This document shows, in pieces, positions 1 to 7,541 of a stretch of DNA of 40,372 bases (position 1 is the first letter of the stretch; every line of letters begins with the position of its first letter). The notes beneath the pieces are model-generated. The model worked only from the letters and a program-made list of their open reading frames with translations, ran no database searches and had not been told where the DNA came from. The position numbers were made by a program, and so were the translations under genes. Origin of the DNA: a virus; IMG/VR virus record IMGVR_UViG_3300029983_000048, positions 1-40,372 of that record. The stretch is one strand, 5' to 3'.

Positions 1-663
1 TTTTTTAAAGATGTTATGATAATTACTTGTTATAATGGGAATAATACTGGAGTTGGTAGTATATCAAAATCAAACACATGGCAAGAAAATAGAAATGTTA
101 AAACATATATACCTGAAATAAAAGAAGCATTAGGAGATGTTAATATAGAATATAAAAATTTATGTTTAATTATTAGAAAATCTTTAAATGAAAATTTTTC
201 ATTAAAAACTCAAAATGGTTCAATTATAAAAAGATCAAAATTTGGTGTTGGAAAAGATATTGGAGATAGTATTTATATTCATAAAAATTATGTTAATGAT
301 GTAATATCAGACGATTTATATAATAAATTTTTAATTCATGTTAAAAATTTTCAATTTAATATTCTAAAAATAAAAAAAGATTTTACTTCTATTACTTTTA
401 TTAATTCAAAAAATTTTGATACAGCAGATGAACCATCGTTATATGAATCTATGAAAGTTGATATTACTGGAAACACAAAATATGCTAAATATGATGAATT
501 TAATCCACCAATTTATCATCATAAATGGTTATTTGTAAAAGATGATTATAAAAATTTTGACGTTGAAAAATCAAAGCAAAGAAGTCAAGAATGGTTAAGT
601 AAAAAAGATATTGATTTTACTAGAATTGGATATAAAAAATATTGGGATAATTGGATAAAATAA
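1..663 (+). CDS. Conserved phage-type protein, cut at left edge
   Basis: The reading frame is open from base 1, and the first ATG is at base 16, so the gene probably begins outside the window. The visible 215 or more residues are rich in Lys, Asn and Ile. The C-terminal third has a compact conserved-looking stretch with IYHHKWLFVKDDYKNFDV followed by a Trp/Tyr-rich end (GYKKYWDNWIK). I recognise no catalytic motif and assign no function. It is followed after about 45 nt by the small Lys-rich genes of the left cluster, on the same strand. There is no KL tail. Confidence 0.75.
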   Translation, partial: FFKDVMIITCYNGNNTGVGSISKSNTWQENRNVKTYIPEIKEALGDVNIEYKNLCLIIRKSLNENFSLKTQNGSIIKRSKFGVGKDIGDSIYIHKNYVNDVISDDLYNKFLIHVKNFQFNILKIKKDFTSITFINSKNFDTADEPSLYESMKVDITGNTKYAKYDEFNPPIYHHKWLFVKDDYKNFDVEKSKQRSQEWLSKKDIDFTRIGYKKYWDNWIK

Positions 664-711
664 AAATGACTTTTTTTTATTAATATATACTAAAAAAACA
701 ATTGAAATTTT

Positions 712-984
712 ATGAAGAAAATTTTAAATTTTAAACAATATAATGATGGTGTAAATGAAAAGTTATCACCTTTACAAGAAGAATATAGAGAATATTTTAA
801 GTGTATTCTTGATTGTTATGGTGTTAAATCGCCAGCTAAACTTTCAGATGATAAAAAGAAAGAATTCTTTGACAATATAAATAAATATTGGACTAAAGGA
901 AAAGGTGCTACTAAGGATCTTGATAAAATTAAAGAAGATATTTGTGGTAAAGGTGTTAAAGATAAAAAAAATGAAAAAAAATAA
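712..984 (+). CDS. Small Lys-rich protein, possible internal head protein
   Basis: A 90-residue basic protein. Its start MKKILNFKQYNDGVNEKLSP resembles the short N-terminal signal of T4-type internal head proteins (for example MKTYQEFIAE in T4), which target a protein into the prohead and are cut after an (I/L)xE site. Here the equivalent is VNE, a near match. The middle (LSPLQEEYREYF, then YGVKSPAKLSDDKKKEFF) is predicted helical and charged, and the C-terminus is a run of Lys, Asp and Glu. It sits with two similar Lys-rich genes before a shared terminator. The head role is inference from the N-terminus and neighbours. Confidence 0.8.
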   Translation: MKKILNFKQYNDGVNEKLSPLQEEYREYFKCILDCYGVKSPAKLSDDKKKEFFDNINKYWTKGKGATKDLDKIKEDICGKGVKDKKNEKK

Positions 985-1017
985 TAATATATAACATATA
1001 AAAATAATTTAAGAAAA

Positions 1018-1626
1018 ATGAAAGATGCAAAAAAATTAAATAATCTTCTTGGTATAGAAGAAATGTCAGCAGATAAAGTTTTAGGTAAAAAAGCTAAACC
1101 AACAAAACGTACTGAAGTTGCAAAAGATGTTCTTCAGGAAAATGCTTATGTACTTGGTAAAGATGTATTAGGTGGAAAATTACCAAATAAAGAATTTCAT
1201 GCTGCAAAAGGATTGAATAATTTAATCAGTCTTGAAGATTTCACAAAATCTGTTCCTAATACAAGTGCTAAACCTACTAAAAGAACAGAAGTAGCAAAAG
1301 ATGTTATTAAAGAAAATGCTTATGTACTTGGTAAAGATGTATTAGGCGGAAAATTACCAAATAAAGAAGATCATATTAAGCCTGGTAAAGGTTTGAATAA
1401 TTTAATATGTATTGATGATTTTACAAAAAATTCACCTGCAACTGCTTCAAAAGCAACTAAACGTACTGAAACTGGAAAAGATGTTCTTTTAGAAAAAAAG
1501 AAAAAAGAAGTTTGTAAGAAAGATGATTGTGACGATGATGACGATTTAAAAGGCTTGACTGCAAAACAAAAAAAGCTTCCATTAGCATTCCAAAAATCTA
1601 TATTAAAAAGACAAGGTAAAAAATAA
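1018..1626 (+). CDS. Repeat protein, about 2.6 copies of a 60-residue unit
   Basis: A 202-residue protein made of tandem repeats. Each unit runs from KxLNNLxxIEDF through a basic KPTKRTEVAKDV block to ENAYVLGKDVLGGKLPNKE; units one and two are nearly identical and the third is truncated. A Cys/Asp patch (CKKDDCDDDDD) and a basic end (LTAKQKKLPLAFQKSILKRQ) follow. It contains several (I/L)xE triplets (IEE, LQE, LLE) that would suit a T4-type prohead protease. With its Lys-rich neighbours it may be a virion-internal or scaffold-like protein. No enzyme domain is visible. Confidence 0.8.
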   Translation: MKDAKKLNNLLGIEEMSADKVLGKKAKPTKRTEVAKDVLQENAYVLGKDVLGGKLPNKEFHAAKGLNNLISLEDFTKSVPNTSAKPTKRTEVAKDVIKENAYVLGKDVLGGKLPNKEDHIKPGKGLNNLICIDDFTKNSPATASKATKRTETGKDVLLEKKKKEVCKKDDCDDDDDLKGLTAKQKKLPLAFQKSILKRQGKK

Positions 1627-1636
1627 TAATAATATT

Positions 1637-1963
1637 ATGAAACGCATACAATTATTTGAAGGATTTACTTATAATCTAATTTTAGAAAATAAGAAAAAAA
1701 AGGATAAAAAATGGATAAAAAAAGCAATTAAACATACAGGCGCTCTCCATAAATCATTAGGTGTAAAAAAAGATGAAAAAATTCCTTTGGAAAAAATAAC
1801 TTCTAAAATTGAAGAGTTGGAAAAAGAAGCTAAAGGTGATAAAAAATTAGATAAAAAAGAATCTAAATTATTAAGAAGACTTAATCTAGCTAAAACTATG
1901 AAAAAATTCAAAAAAGAAGAACCTCCAAAAGAAAAAGAAGAAGATAAAAATACCACTCCTTAG
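1637..1963 (+). CDS. Small Lys/Glu-rich protein, possible internal head protein
   Basis: A 108-residue, highly charged protein with predicted coiled-coil character in the middle (EKITSKIEELEKEAKGDKK). The start MKRIQLFEGFTYNLILENKK has the MKxxxxFxxF pattern followed by ILE, a fit to the (I/L)xE cleavage rule of T4-type prohead proteases. It is the last gene before the terminator at 1981, so it closes the left transcription unit. The open minus-strand frame over the same bases is a low-complexity shadow. The head role is inferred. Confidence 0.8.
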   Translation: MKRIQLFEGFTYNLILENKKKKDKKWIKKAIKHTGALHKSLGVKKDEKIPLEKITSKIEELEKEAKGDKKLDKKESKLLRRLNLAKTMKKFKKEEPPKEKEEDKNTTP

Positions 1964-1980
1964 ATAGTATCTCTGGATAG

Positions 1981-2015
1981 ATGCCTCAACCAAAAGTTGA
2001 GGCATTTCTTTTATT
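1981..2015 (+). terminator. Rho-independent terminator
   Basis: A perfect 10-bp stem (ATGCCTCAAC pairs with GTTGAGGCAT at 1996-2005) with a 5-nt loop, followed directly by a T-rich run. It ends the left Lys-rich cluster and separates it from the converging endonuclease gene. Confidence 0.9.
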
Positions 2016-2759
2016 TTACTCATTACTAAATTTTATAATACATATTGATAAATCTTCATTTATTATAATAAAATCACATTTTAAAAAATTAATTATATTT
2101 TCTCTTCTTTCAGTATCTTTTTCAGTTCTATAATTATGATGCTTTTCATTAAATTCAATAACTATATTTTTTTCAATATCATAACCATCTAACCAATATC
2201 CTAATTTTTCAATATAATACTCACCACCATTTTCAGCATGTATAATATTAAAATTATTTTGTATAGAATATTCTTCTATAATTTGAATTGATTTTTTATT
2301 ATATGATGGATAAAATTGATTACCTTCAAATTTAGCAATAGATATTCTTTTTATTGCAGATAATCTCATTTTGTTTTTTGTTTCATTTGTATGTTTTTTA
2401 CCAAGTGTTGTTCCATTATGTGTTTTATAATATTCTTTTAGAGATTTACTCAGTTTTTCAGAACTTTCTTTAGAAAATATTTTTCCTTTATTTCCATTAC
2501 TAATTTTTTCCAAACTTTCTTTTGTGTGTTTTTTACCTATAAATCCAGATTTGCCAAACATAGGATTATTTTCACCAGAAACATCTGCATGATTTTTCTT
2601 TATGTTTTCTTTATGTTCTTTTGAAAGTATTTTACCTTTTTGACTACAACTTAAACAAGGAGAATTTTTTATAATAGATAATTTAGCATGATAGTTAGAA
2701 CTATATGTTAGTACTTTTTGACATTTCGGACATAATTTTTCATTATCTTTTAATTCCAT
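2016..2759 (-). CDS. NUMOD3-containing homing endonuclease, PD-(D/E)xK-like
   Basis: A 247-residue protein. Residues about 11-40 have two CxxC pairs (CPKC, CLSC), a likely zinc finger. The middle carries repeated NUMOD3-type DNA-binding segments (GKKHTKESLEKIS and GKKHTNETKNKM). The C-terminal domain has YWLDGYDIEKNIVIEFNEKHH split as an Asp then E-x-N-E-K-H-H, which looks like a Vsr/EDxHD or PD-(D/E)xK nuclease core. Such genes are selfish elements that cut and copy themselves into related phages. It stands alone between a terminator and an RHH gene. The nuclease subclass is uncertain. Confidence 0.8.
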   Translation of the reverse strand: MELKDNEKLCPKCQKVLTYSSNYHAKLSIIKNSPCLSCSQKGKILSKEHKENIKKNHADVSGENNPMFGKSGFIGKKHTKESLEKISNGNKGKIFSKESSEKLSKSLKEYYKTHNGTTLGKKHTNETKNKMRLSAIKRISIAKFEGNQFYPSYNKKSIQIIEEYSIQNNFNIIHAENGGEYYIEKLGYWLDGYDIEKNIVIEFNEKHHNYRTEKDTERRENIINFLKCDFIIINEDLSICIIKFSNE

Positions 2760-2760
2760 A

Positions 2761-2919
2761 TTATATAATTATGTTTTTGACATCTTTATTATTTTTAATC
2801 AAATCATTATATATAAGCCATTCAATATATTTAGATTTATTTGTTATACTCTGTTCAACAATATCATACAATTTTTTATTTATACCTATTGTGGTGATTA
2901 TTTTAGTTTTCATAAACAT
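2761..2919 (-). CDS. Small ribbon-helix-helix-like protein
   Basis: A 52-residue reading frame starting at 2919 (or at the second Met, 2913) and ending just before the endonuclease start. The pattern is a short beta strand (KIITTIGINKKLYDIV) followed by two helices with KSKYIEWLIYNDLI. It closely parallels the divergent gene at 3012 (TICIDEKLFNIF, then KTKYIEKLIREDLI). This is the layout of Arc/MetJ/CopG repressors, in which the strand inserts into the DNA groove. Together with the downstream endonuclease it may form a self-regulated unit. Confidence 0.65.
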   Translation of the reverse strand: MFMKTKIITTIGINKKLYDIVEQSITNKSKYIEWLIYNDLIKNNKDVKNIII

Positions 2920-2969
2920 TTTTATTATTTTTTTATATACTTTATATATAAAAATTTGAAAGTCAAAAC

Positions 2970-2991
2970 AGATTAATTTTAGATTAATTTT
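2970..2991. repeat. Tandem 11-bp repeat between two RHH genes, possible operator
   Basis: AGATTAATTTT occurs twice head to tail (2970-2980 and 2981-2991) in the gap between two divergent RHH-like genes. RHH repressors commonly bind tandem short operators next to their own genes, so this is a natural binding-site candidate. The AT-rich background lowers certainty. Confidence 0.45.
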
Positions 2992-3011
2992 AGTTAAAAA
3001 ATGTTAAATAT

Positions 3012-3200
3012 ATGAGAAAAAAACTAACAGAAGAAGAGAAAAAAAAGAAAATGACAATATGTATTGATGAAAAATTATTTAACATATTTGAAGATTATAT
3101 GTTAGAAATTGGGAACTCAAATAAAACAAAATATATTGAAAAACTTATTAGAGAAGATTTGATAAGTAGAAATATGATAAAAAATAATTTTATTGAATAA
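3012..3200 (+). CDS. Ribbon-helix-helix-like regulator
   Basis: A 62-residue protein: a basic N-terminal arm (RKKLTEEEKKKK), the strand MTICIDEKLFNIF, then two helices with the Gly turn LEIGNSNKTKYIEKLI. This fits CopG/Arc-type DNA-binding proteins. It overlaps the next gene by one base (TAATG), which suggests translational coupling with the methyltransferase. It may repress its own unit and the divergent paralogue through the 11-bp repeats. Confidence 0.75.
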   Translation: MRKKLTEEEKKKKMTICIDEKLFNIFEDYMLEIGNSNKTKYIEKLIREDLISRNMIKNNFIE

Positions 3201-3937
3201 TGTTGAAATTAGATGAAGTATATTTAGGTGATTGTGTTCAGGTGATGAAAGATATTGATAATGGCTCTATTGACATGATTTTAACAGATTTGCCTTATAA
3301 TGTTACAAAAAACAAATGGGATCAAAGTATTATTCCATTAGATTTATTGTGGAATGAATATAAACGAGTGATTAAAAAAAATGGAGCAATACTTCTTTTT
3401 GCTCAAGGTATGTTTGCTGCTAAATTAATTATGAGTAATGAAAAATGGTATAAATATGATTTAGTTTGGAAAAAAGGCGAAAGAGTTAGTGGTTTTCTAA
3501 ATGCAAAAAAACAATTTATGAGGAATCACGAACAAATTTTATGTTTTTATAATAAGCCACCGCTATATTTGCCAATTATGGAGGAAGGTGCACCATTGCA
3601 CGGAAAAGGTAAAAAATATTTAAATAAAGAAGGTGTAAATAATAATTATGGATATTATGATACAACATTACCAGAAACTAGAAAAGGTTCAACTCAAAAA
3701 TATCCTAAATCAGTTTTAAATTTTGACAAACCTCATCCATCAATTCATCCAAATGAGAAGCCAGTGGCTCTTTTGGAGTATTTAATTAAGACTTTCACCA
3801 GAGAAGATGAAATTGTTTTAGATAGCACTTGCGGTTCAGGTAGTACTCTAGTTGCCGCAAAAAAAATAAATAGACGATATATTGGAATTGAAAAAGACCA
3901 AAATTGGGTTAATATATCAAAACAAAGACTGAAATAA
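3200..3937 (+). CDS. Site-specific DNA methyltransferase, N6-adenine or N4-cytosine type
   Basis: A 245-residue beta-class-like methyltransferase. The catalytic motif IV is DLPY at residues 30-33 (usual form DPPY), near the N-terminus. The S-adenosylmethionine-binding motif I is near the C-terminus (LDSTCGSGSTLVAAKKINRR then YIGIEKD). The order catalytic motif first, AdoMet motif last, is that of the N6_N4_Mtase family. It modifies phage DNA, probably against host restriction. No restriction gene is adjacent, so it is an orphan. It is coupled to the upstream RHH gene and ends at a terminator. Confidence 0.9.
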   Translation: MLKLDEVYLGDCVQVMKDIDNGSIDMILTDLPYNVTKNKWDQSIIPLDLLWNEYKRVIKKNGAILLFAQGMFAAKLIMSNEKWYKYDLVWKKGERVSGFLNAKKQFMRNHEQILCFYNKPPLYLPIMEEGAPLHGKGKKYLNKEGVNNNYGYYDTTLPETRKGSTQKYPKSVLNFDKPHPSIHPNEKPVALLEYLIKTFTREDEIVLDSTCGSGSTLVAAKKINRRYIGIEKDQNWVNISKQRLK

Positions 3938-3957
3938 TTTCAGTCTTTGTTTTTTAT
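3922..3957. terminator. Terminator between converging genes
   Basis: A 13-bp perfect stem (ACAAAGACTGAAA, 3922-3934, pairs with 3938-3950) with a 3-nt loop and a T-run on the plus side. It covers the ends of the methyltransferase and of the converging minus-strand array, so it probably serves both. Confidence 0.85.
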
Positions 3958-4122
3958 ATTATTTATTTTATCTAATTTTTTCAATCTATTTTCTTTTAAT
4001 CTTTTTTTCTCAGACTCTTTATTAAGTTTAGACCAATATTGTAGATGCTCCGCAACAGAAATAGAATTTTCTAATTCTGTTGGTAATATAAATACAAATT
4101 CAGATTTAAGATTTATTTCCAT
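3940..4122 (-). CDS. Small KL-tailed protein
   Basis: A 60-residue protein, the last gene of the minus-strand array. The body includes ISVAEHLQYWSKLNKESEK and is mostly helical; the end is the KL tail (KENRLKKLDKINNI). Its start lies within the end of the gene upstream (17-nt overlap). No known domain is visible. It stops at the bidirectional terminator. Confidence 0.7.
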   Translation of the reverse strand: MEINLKSEFVFILPTELENSISVAEHLQYWSKLNKESEKKRLKENRLKKLDKINNIKNKD

Positions 4123-4336
4123 TTATTTTATCTAATTTTTTTCTTCTTTCTAATTTTAGAAGTTCTTTTTTAACTATTTCGCAATAAGAATTTTTATTTT
4201 CAAATATTTCTTCTATTGTGTGATTGAACTTTAACCATTTTTCTATATTATAATATTCTGCGGCTGTTACAAAATCTTGATATTTGTACGCTCTTTCATT
4301 TTTCAGATCAATTATTATTTGAATCCAATCTGTCAT
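4106..4336 (-). CDS. Small KL-tailed helical protein
   Basis: A 76-residue protein starting MTDWIQIIIDLKNERAYKYQ. It is predicted mainly helical and ends in the KL tail (KLERRKKLDKINGNKS). It overlaps both neighbours, as is typical of this array. Function is unknown. Confidence 0.75.
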   Translation of the reverse strand: MTDWIQIIIDLKNERAYKYQDFVTAAEYYNIEKWLKFNHTIEEIFENKNSYCEIVKKELLKLERRKKLDKINGNKS

Positions 4337-4599
4337 TTACTTAACTTATTTAATTTTTTCAATTTTTCTAATCGTGGATTATATTTAATATACTTATGAC
4401 ATCTTTTACATGCCCATTCTTTTGGCTCATATCTTTTATCAGGCTGATATGCATTATGCCCTTTAATTTTACATATTATTGGTCCAAATGTATCACCATA
4501 AGTAACTTTATCAAAATTCTTAATTAAATACCAAACTCTTTTGTAATTTTTTATTTTAATAAAAAAAAAGATATCTTGTGATTCTCTACATGCTCCCAT
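4333..4599 (-). CDS. Small zinc-finger-like protein with KL tail (DUF1660-like)
   Basis: An 88-residue protein. The segment CKIKGHNAY, then WACKRCHKYI, gives a Cys-x-x-x-x-His and CxxCH set like that of short DUF1660-type phage proteins, which probably bind one zinc ion. The C-terminus is a KL tail (PRLEKLKKLNKLSK). A 4-nt overlap with the next gene suggests coupled translation. The DUF1660 match is by eye. Confidence 0.75.
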   Translation of the reverse strand: MGACRESQDIFFFIKIKNYKRVWYLIKNFDKVTYGDTFGPIICKIKGHNAYQPDKRYEPKEWACKRCHKYIKYNPRLEKLKKLNKLSK

Positions 4600-4853
4600 T
4601 ATTCTATAACTATTAAGTCTGTGTTATTGATTGAACACATATCCCATTCACCAGGACCAAATGTGAATGTTAATTGTTCACATTCAAAAATTTCAACTGA
4701 TATAACATTATAGTCATTTATAAAATCATAACTGGTATTTTGATCATTATATTCATATAATTTAATTTTTTTACCTACTATCAATTTTTCTAATTCTTCA
4801 CAAACATAATTTAAGTCACCGTTTTCAAACATTTCTGCTACGTTAATTTTCAT
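4599..4853 (-). CDS. Small acidic protein of unknown function
   Basis: An 84-residue acidic protein (MKINVAEMFENGDLNYVCEE...) that, unlike most neighbours, has no KL tail. The second half alternates beta-type stretches (NVISVEIFECEQLTFTFGPG). It shares one base with the following gene and overlaps the preceding one by 11 nt. No family recognised. Confidence 0.75.
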   Translation of the reverse strand: MKINVAEMFENGDLNYVCEELEKLIVGKKIKLYEYNDQNTSYDFINDYNVISVEIFECEQLTFTFGPGEWDMCSINNTDLIVIE

Positions 4854-5199
4854 AATTTTCTTTTATTTTTTCTAATTTATTAATTCTAAATTTTCTTATT
4901 ATTTCAGGACATTTTTCCGGAGTCATTAATTTTTTACTCCAACTAGATATATTTATATGATTGCTAAACATTTTTTTAAAAACTTCTATTTTATATAAAT
5001 AAAGTTTTCCTTTTCTTTCTGAATTAAAATTTTTTTCAACAAATTTTATACAATCTGATATTAAATGTTCTAAAAATTCATCATAAATAAATTGATATTC
5101 ACTTTTTCTATATATGCCGTATATTTTAAATATATTATAATATACTGATGTATATAATTCATTATCAGATGTAAAACCGTTAATATATAGATTGTCCAT
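4843..5199 (-). CDS. KL-tailed protein of unknown function
   Basis: A 118-residue, mainly helical protein rich in Tyr and Lys. The end RKFRINKLEKIKENYEN is a KL tail. It overlaps the upstream gene by 20 nt and the downstream gene by 11 nt, so it belongs to the same operon. No catalytic or metal-binding motif was seen. Confidence 0.75.
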   Translation of the reverse strand: MDNLYINGFTSDNELYTSVYYNIFKIYGIYRKSEYQFIYDEFLEHLISDCIKFVEKNFNSERKGKLYLYKIEVFKKMFSNHINISSWSKKLMTPEKCPEIIRKFRINKLEKIKENYEN

Positions 5200-5428
5200 T
5201 TATTTTTTCTAATTTTTTCTTTCTATATTCTTTCAATCCTATAAAATCTTTTTCATCATACCAAGTTGTTTCAGCTCCATTTTTATGTTTAACACCATAA
5301 TACATAATACCCATTTTGTCAAATGCTCTATTATTAATAGTATATTCTTCATAATCATTTAATGGCCAAGCATCTTCTTTATAAGATTTTTTAAAAAAAA
5401 CTACTTTATCTCCAATTTTATATTTCAT
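5180..5428 (-). CDS. Small GD-barrel-like protein with KL tail
   Basis: An 82-residue protein starting MKYKIGDKVVFFKKS, the KxGDxV opening seen in SH3-like or KOW-like small barrels. The middle has further beta-type stretches (EEYTINNRAF, MYYGVKHKNG). The end KEYRKKKLEKINGQSIY is the KL tail. Several array proteins share this plan, which suggests repeated duplication of one body type. Confidence 0.75.
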   Translation of the reverse strand: MKYKIGDKVVFFKKSYKEDAWPLNDYEEYTINNRAFDKMGIMYYGVKHKNGAETTWYDEKDFIGLKEYRKKKLEKINGQSIY

Positions 5429-5606
5429 ATTTTTGATTAAGTTTTTCTAATTTTTGTTTCCTAATTAAATTTATTGAAATACAGACACAATTATTAGGAT
5501 AATAATCGCAGATTAAATCACATTGTTCACTTTGTATGTGTGGGATTTTGTGTGAGCACTTTATTTTACTACAACTTTGCCAATTAATACAAATTTTTTT
5601 GCTCAT
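5418..5606 (-). CDS. Cys-rich small protein with KL tail
   Basis: A 62-residue protein with eight Cys in the first two thirds (CINWQSCSKIKCSH, then CDLICDYYPNNCVC), probably a compact zinc-binding fold. It ends in a clear KL tail (LIRKQKLEKLNQKYEI). It overlaps its neighbours by 11 and 23 nt. Function is unknown. Confidence 0.75.
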   Translation of the reverse strand: MSKKICINWQSCSKIKCSHKIPHIQSEQCDLICDYYPNNCVCISINLIRKQKLEKLNQKYEI

Positions 5607-5775
5607 TTTTATTTTCTGTTATAAACATTTGATCAAATTGTCTTTTGGTGAATTCTGAATTACCATATTGACCATCTACAAAATATTTTTTTGTGTTGTT
5701 TTCGTATGAGTAAAAATAATTATATTTTTTATTATACTCAAATTGCCCGTAATCTATTCGACAAATAGCTCTCAT
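5584..5775 (-). CDS. Small Tyr-rich protein
   Basis: A 63-residue protein rich in Tyr and Asn (YGQFEYNKKYNYFYSYENN). No KL tail; the end is KNEQKNLY. It lies directly downstream of the GIY-YIG gene, which may have been inserted in front of it. No known family. Confidence 0.65.
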   Translation of the reverse strand: MRAICRIDYGQFEYNKKYNYFYSYENNTKKYFVDGQYGNSEFTKRQFDQMFITENKNEQKNLY

Positions 5776-5784
5776 TAATTTAGA

Positions 5785-6636
5785 TTATTTTTTATTTTCA
5801 TAATTATAATATTTTTTGTTATAAAGTTTATAATCAATATTTTTTTTATTTTTTATATCGTAATTTAGACATTCTTCTAAATTATCAAAAATAATAATTC
5901 TTCTTTGATTTGTTTTTAGTTCTTTTAATGCTTTTGTTCTTCCTCCTAAAATTTCTAATATGAGATTATTTTCTTTATCATAAAAAAACCAATATCTAGC
6001 ATTTGGATGAATTTCAAATTTTTTAGGTTTATAACCTATCATTGATTTTTTTATATTTGATTTGTGCTCTTCTGAAAGTTTTTTGTTTTTACATCTATCA
6101 CTTGTATTTTTTTTACTCATTATGCCATCAGATGTTTCATAGAATTTTTTAAGTGATATGCTTATTTTATTTTTTTGTTCTTCTGTTTTGAAAACTTTAC
6201 CATTTATTGCTTTACTTATTTTTTCACCAACTTCTTTAGCAGTTATATTTTTATACGGTTTCTTTTTACCTTTTCTTTGTTCTGAAAATTTTTTCTTTAT
6301 TTCAATGGCCTTTTCAATGCCATAATATTCTTCATATGTTTTACCTTTTTTAGCTTCAATTTCAACTAATTTTCCACCAGTACCACCTTCAGATAAATTA
6401 TAGCCTATTTTTAAATCTCTAGAATTATAATACTTAATCCAATATTTTTCCTTATCATTTAATTCATCTTTGGTTAAACACTCTTCTAATATTTCTTTAA
6501 TAAAGTTTTGTATACCATGTTTTTTTATAGATAGTGTTAATAAAAGTCCAGAACCTAAATATGTCGGATCATTTGTTGAATTTTGACCTATGTATATTTT
6601 TCCATTTACAAGGTTTGTAGTTTTGTAGATTATCAT
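5785..6636 (-). CDS. GIY-YIG homing endonuclease with NUMOD3 repeats
   Basis: A 283-residue protein. Residues 1-90 form a GIY-YIG nuclease: MIIYKTTNLVNGKIYIGQN supplies the two Tyr-containing strands, KEKYWIKYYNS supplies the conserved Glu helix, and GYNLSEGGTGG ends the domain. NUMOD3-type DNA-binding repeats follow (GEKISKAINGK, SEEHKSNIKKSM). It lacks a KL tail and sits in a gap of the tailed array, consistent with insertion of a selfish gene between two array genes. Confidence 0.9.
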   Translation of the reverse strand: MIIYKTTNLVNGKIYIGQNSTNDPTYLGSGLLLTLSIKKHGIQNFIKEILEECLTKDELNDKEKYWIKYYNSRDLKIGYNLSEGGTGGKLVEIEAKKGKTYEEYYGIEKAIEIKKKFSEQRKGKKKPYKNITAKEVGEKISKAINGKVFKTEEQKNKISISLKKFYETSDGIMSKKNTSDRCKNKKLSEEHKSNIKKSMIGYKPKKFEIHPNARYWFFYDKENNLILEILGGRTKALKELKTNQRRIIIFDNLEECLNYDIKNKKNIDYKLYNKKYYNYENKK

Positions 6637-6672
6637 AAATTTTAACCTCGCACTTTATAAAAAACAATAATA

Positions 6673-6963
6673 TTATAGTATTTTTGTTATTTTACCATAT
6701 ATTTGTTTGGACCACCCATTTATACCACCTTTATTGTTGCCTATTAGAACTCCTTTAATTGGGTCTTTTGCTTTTACTAAGTGTGTGTAAAATGCGGATT
6801 TAACTTTACAATACACTATATCATCAATTTCAACATTTTCCCATGTTGCTGGTGTTATTTCTACTGGTTGCTTTGATTTAATTATTGGTAACATCGAATT
6901 ACCTGGTTCTTTGCTGATAATAGTTTCACCAGCTAAGAGCTTTTCTACTTTAAAATTTTTCAT
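6673..6963 (-). CDS. S24/S26-like small phage protein
   Basis: A 96-residue protein. The start (KVEKLLAGETIISKEPGNSM) places a Ser in the GNSM motif typical of LexA/signal-peptidase-like folds, followed by an IDDIVYCKV strand and the phage-typical end IGNNKGGINGW. The Lys that acts as general base in true S24/S26 peptidases is not evident; YTHLVKAK lies in that place. It may therefore be a non-catalytic relative. Similar short proteins are common in phages, with no established role. No KL tail. Confidence 0.8.
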   Translation of the reverse strand: MKNFKVEKLLAGETIISKEPGNSMLPIIKSKQPVEITPATWENVEIDDIVYCKVKSAFYTHLVKAKDPIKGVLIGNNKGGINGWSKQIYGKITKIL

Positions 6964-6967
6964 TTAT

Positions 6968-7213
6968 TCATTGTTTTTCATCATCTTTGAGCAAAGATAA
7001 TTTTTTTAATTTGTTTTTACGTAAAATTCTTATATTTATTGGAATTAATTCACCATCATATTCAGTGCAAGTCTTATCTGCACACCATAGTGCTGTTCCT
7101 CGTGATCCATCAGTATCTTTACAACGGAGATAAAGATTATGAATATCATCACCACTAATTACTGTATATATATTATTTTCTTTATCTTTTAATTTTAATC
7201 CTTTATAAAACAT
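6968..7213 (-). CDS. Small barrel-like protein with KL tail
   Basis: An 81-residue protein with short beta-type stretches (YKGLKLKDKENNIYTVISG, then LYLRCKD) and two further Cys (WCADKTC). The end RILRKNKLKKLSLLKDDEKQ is a KL tail. It lies 4 nt from the S24-like gene. Function is unknown. Confidence 0.75.
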   Translation of the reverse strand: MFYKGLKLKDKENNIYTVISGDDIHNLYLRCKDTDGSRGTALWCADKTCTEYDGELIPINIRILRKNKLKKLSLLKDDEKQ

Positions 7214-7235
7214 AATCTTATAAATTTAAAAAATG

Positions 7236-7541
7236 TTATTCTTCATTGTCCCATAACATTTTTAATTTCTTGATTTTTTCTGGTCTGGTTGGTCTAACAT
7301 CACCTTTGTAAGTGTAATTAACTTTATAATAATCATTAACTGTACACCATGTCCAAGATGGCTTGCCTTTTATAATTTGTTCAACATCATATGATACATA
7401 AAAATACTCCATATTTTGTTCAAGATGAAATTTGAAATTTGAACTTTCTGTTAATTCTTTTATGAATTCTTCAGTTACTTTTATAAATTTTAAGGAGTTT
7501 TCTATTCCTTCACTAACAAATATTTTATAATAATATTTCAT
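7236..7541 (-). CDS. KL-tailed protein of unknown function
   Basis: A 101-residue protein (MKYYYKIFVSEGIENSLKFI...) with alternating strand and helix character and a Trp-rich stretch (KPSWTWCTVNDYYKV). The C-terminus RPEKIKKLKMLWDNEE is a shortened KL tail. It overlaps the upstream gene by 17 nt. Confidence 0.75.
   Translation of the reverse strand: MKYYYKIFVSEGIENSLKFIKVTEEFIKELTESSNFKFHLEQNMEYFYVSYDVEQIIKGKPSWTWCTVNDYYKVNYTYKGDVRPTRPEKIKKLKMLWDNEE

Noticed and set aside
1669-1956. Open minus-strand frame of 95 residues
   Set aside because: It is the mirror of the Lys-rich plus-strand gene and consists mostly of Phe, Ser and Leu; the plus gene has a normal start and operon position.
2705-2959. 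Plus-strand hydrophobic frame of 84 residues
   Set aside because: It overlaps the endonuclease start and the whole minus-strand RHH gene, and its hydrophobic run is what AT-rich antisense DNA produces.
6673-6963. Active S24 peptidase or LexA-type repressor
   Set aside because: The Ser motif is present but no catalytic Lys is evident, and there is no DNA-binding domain.
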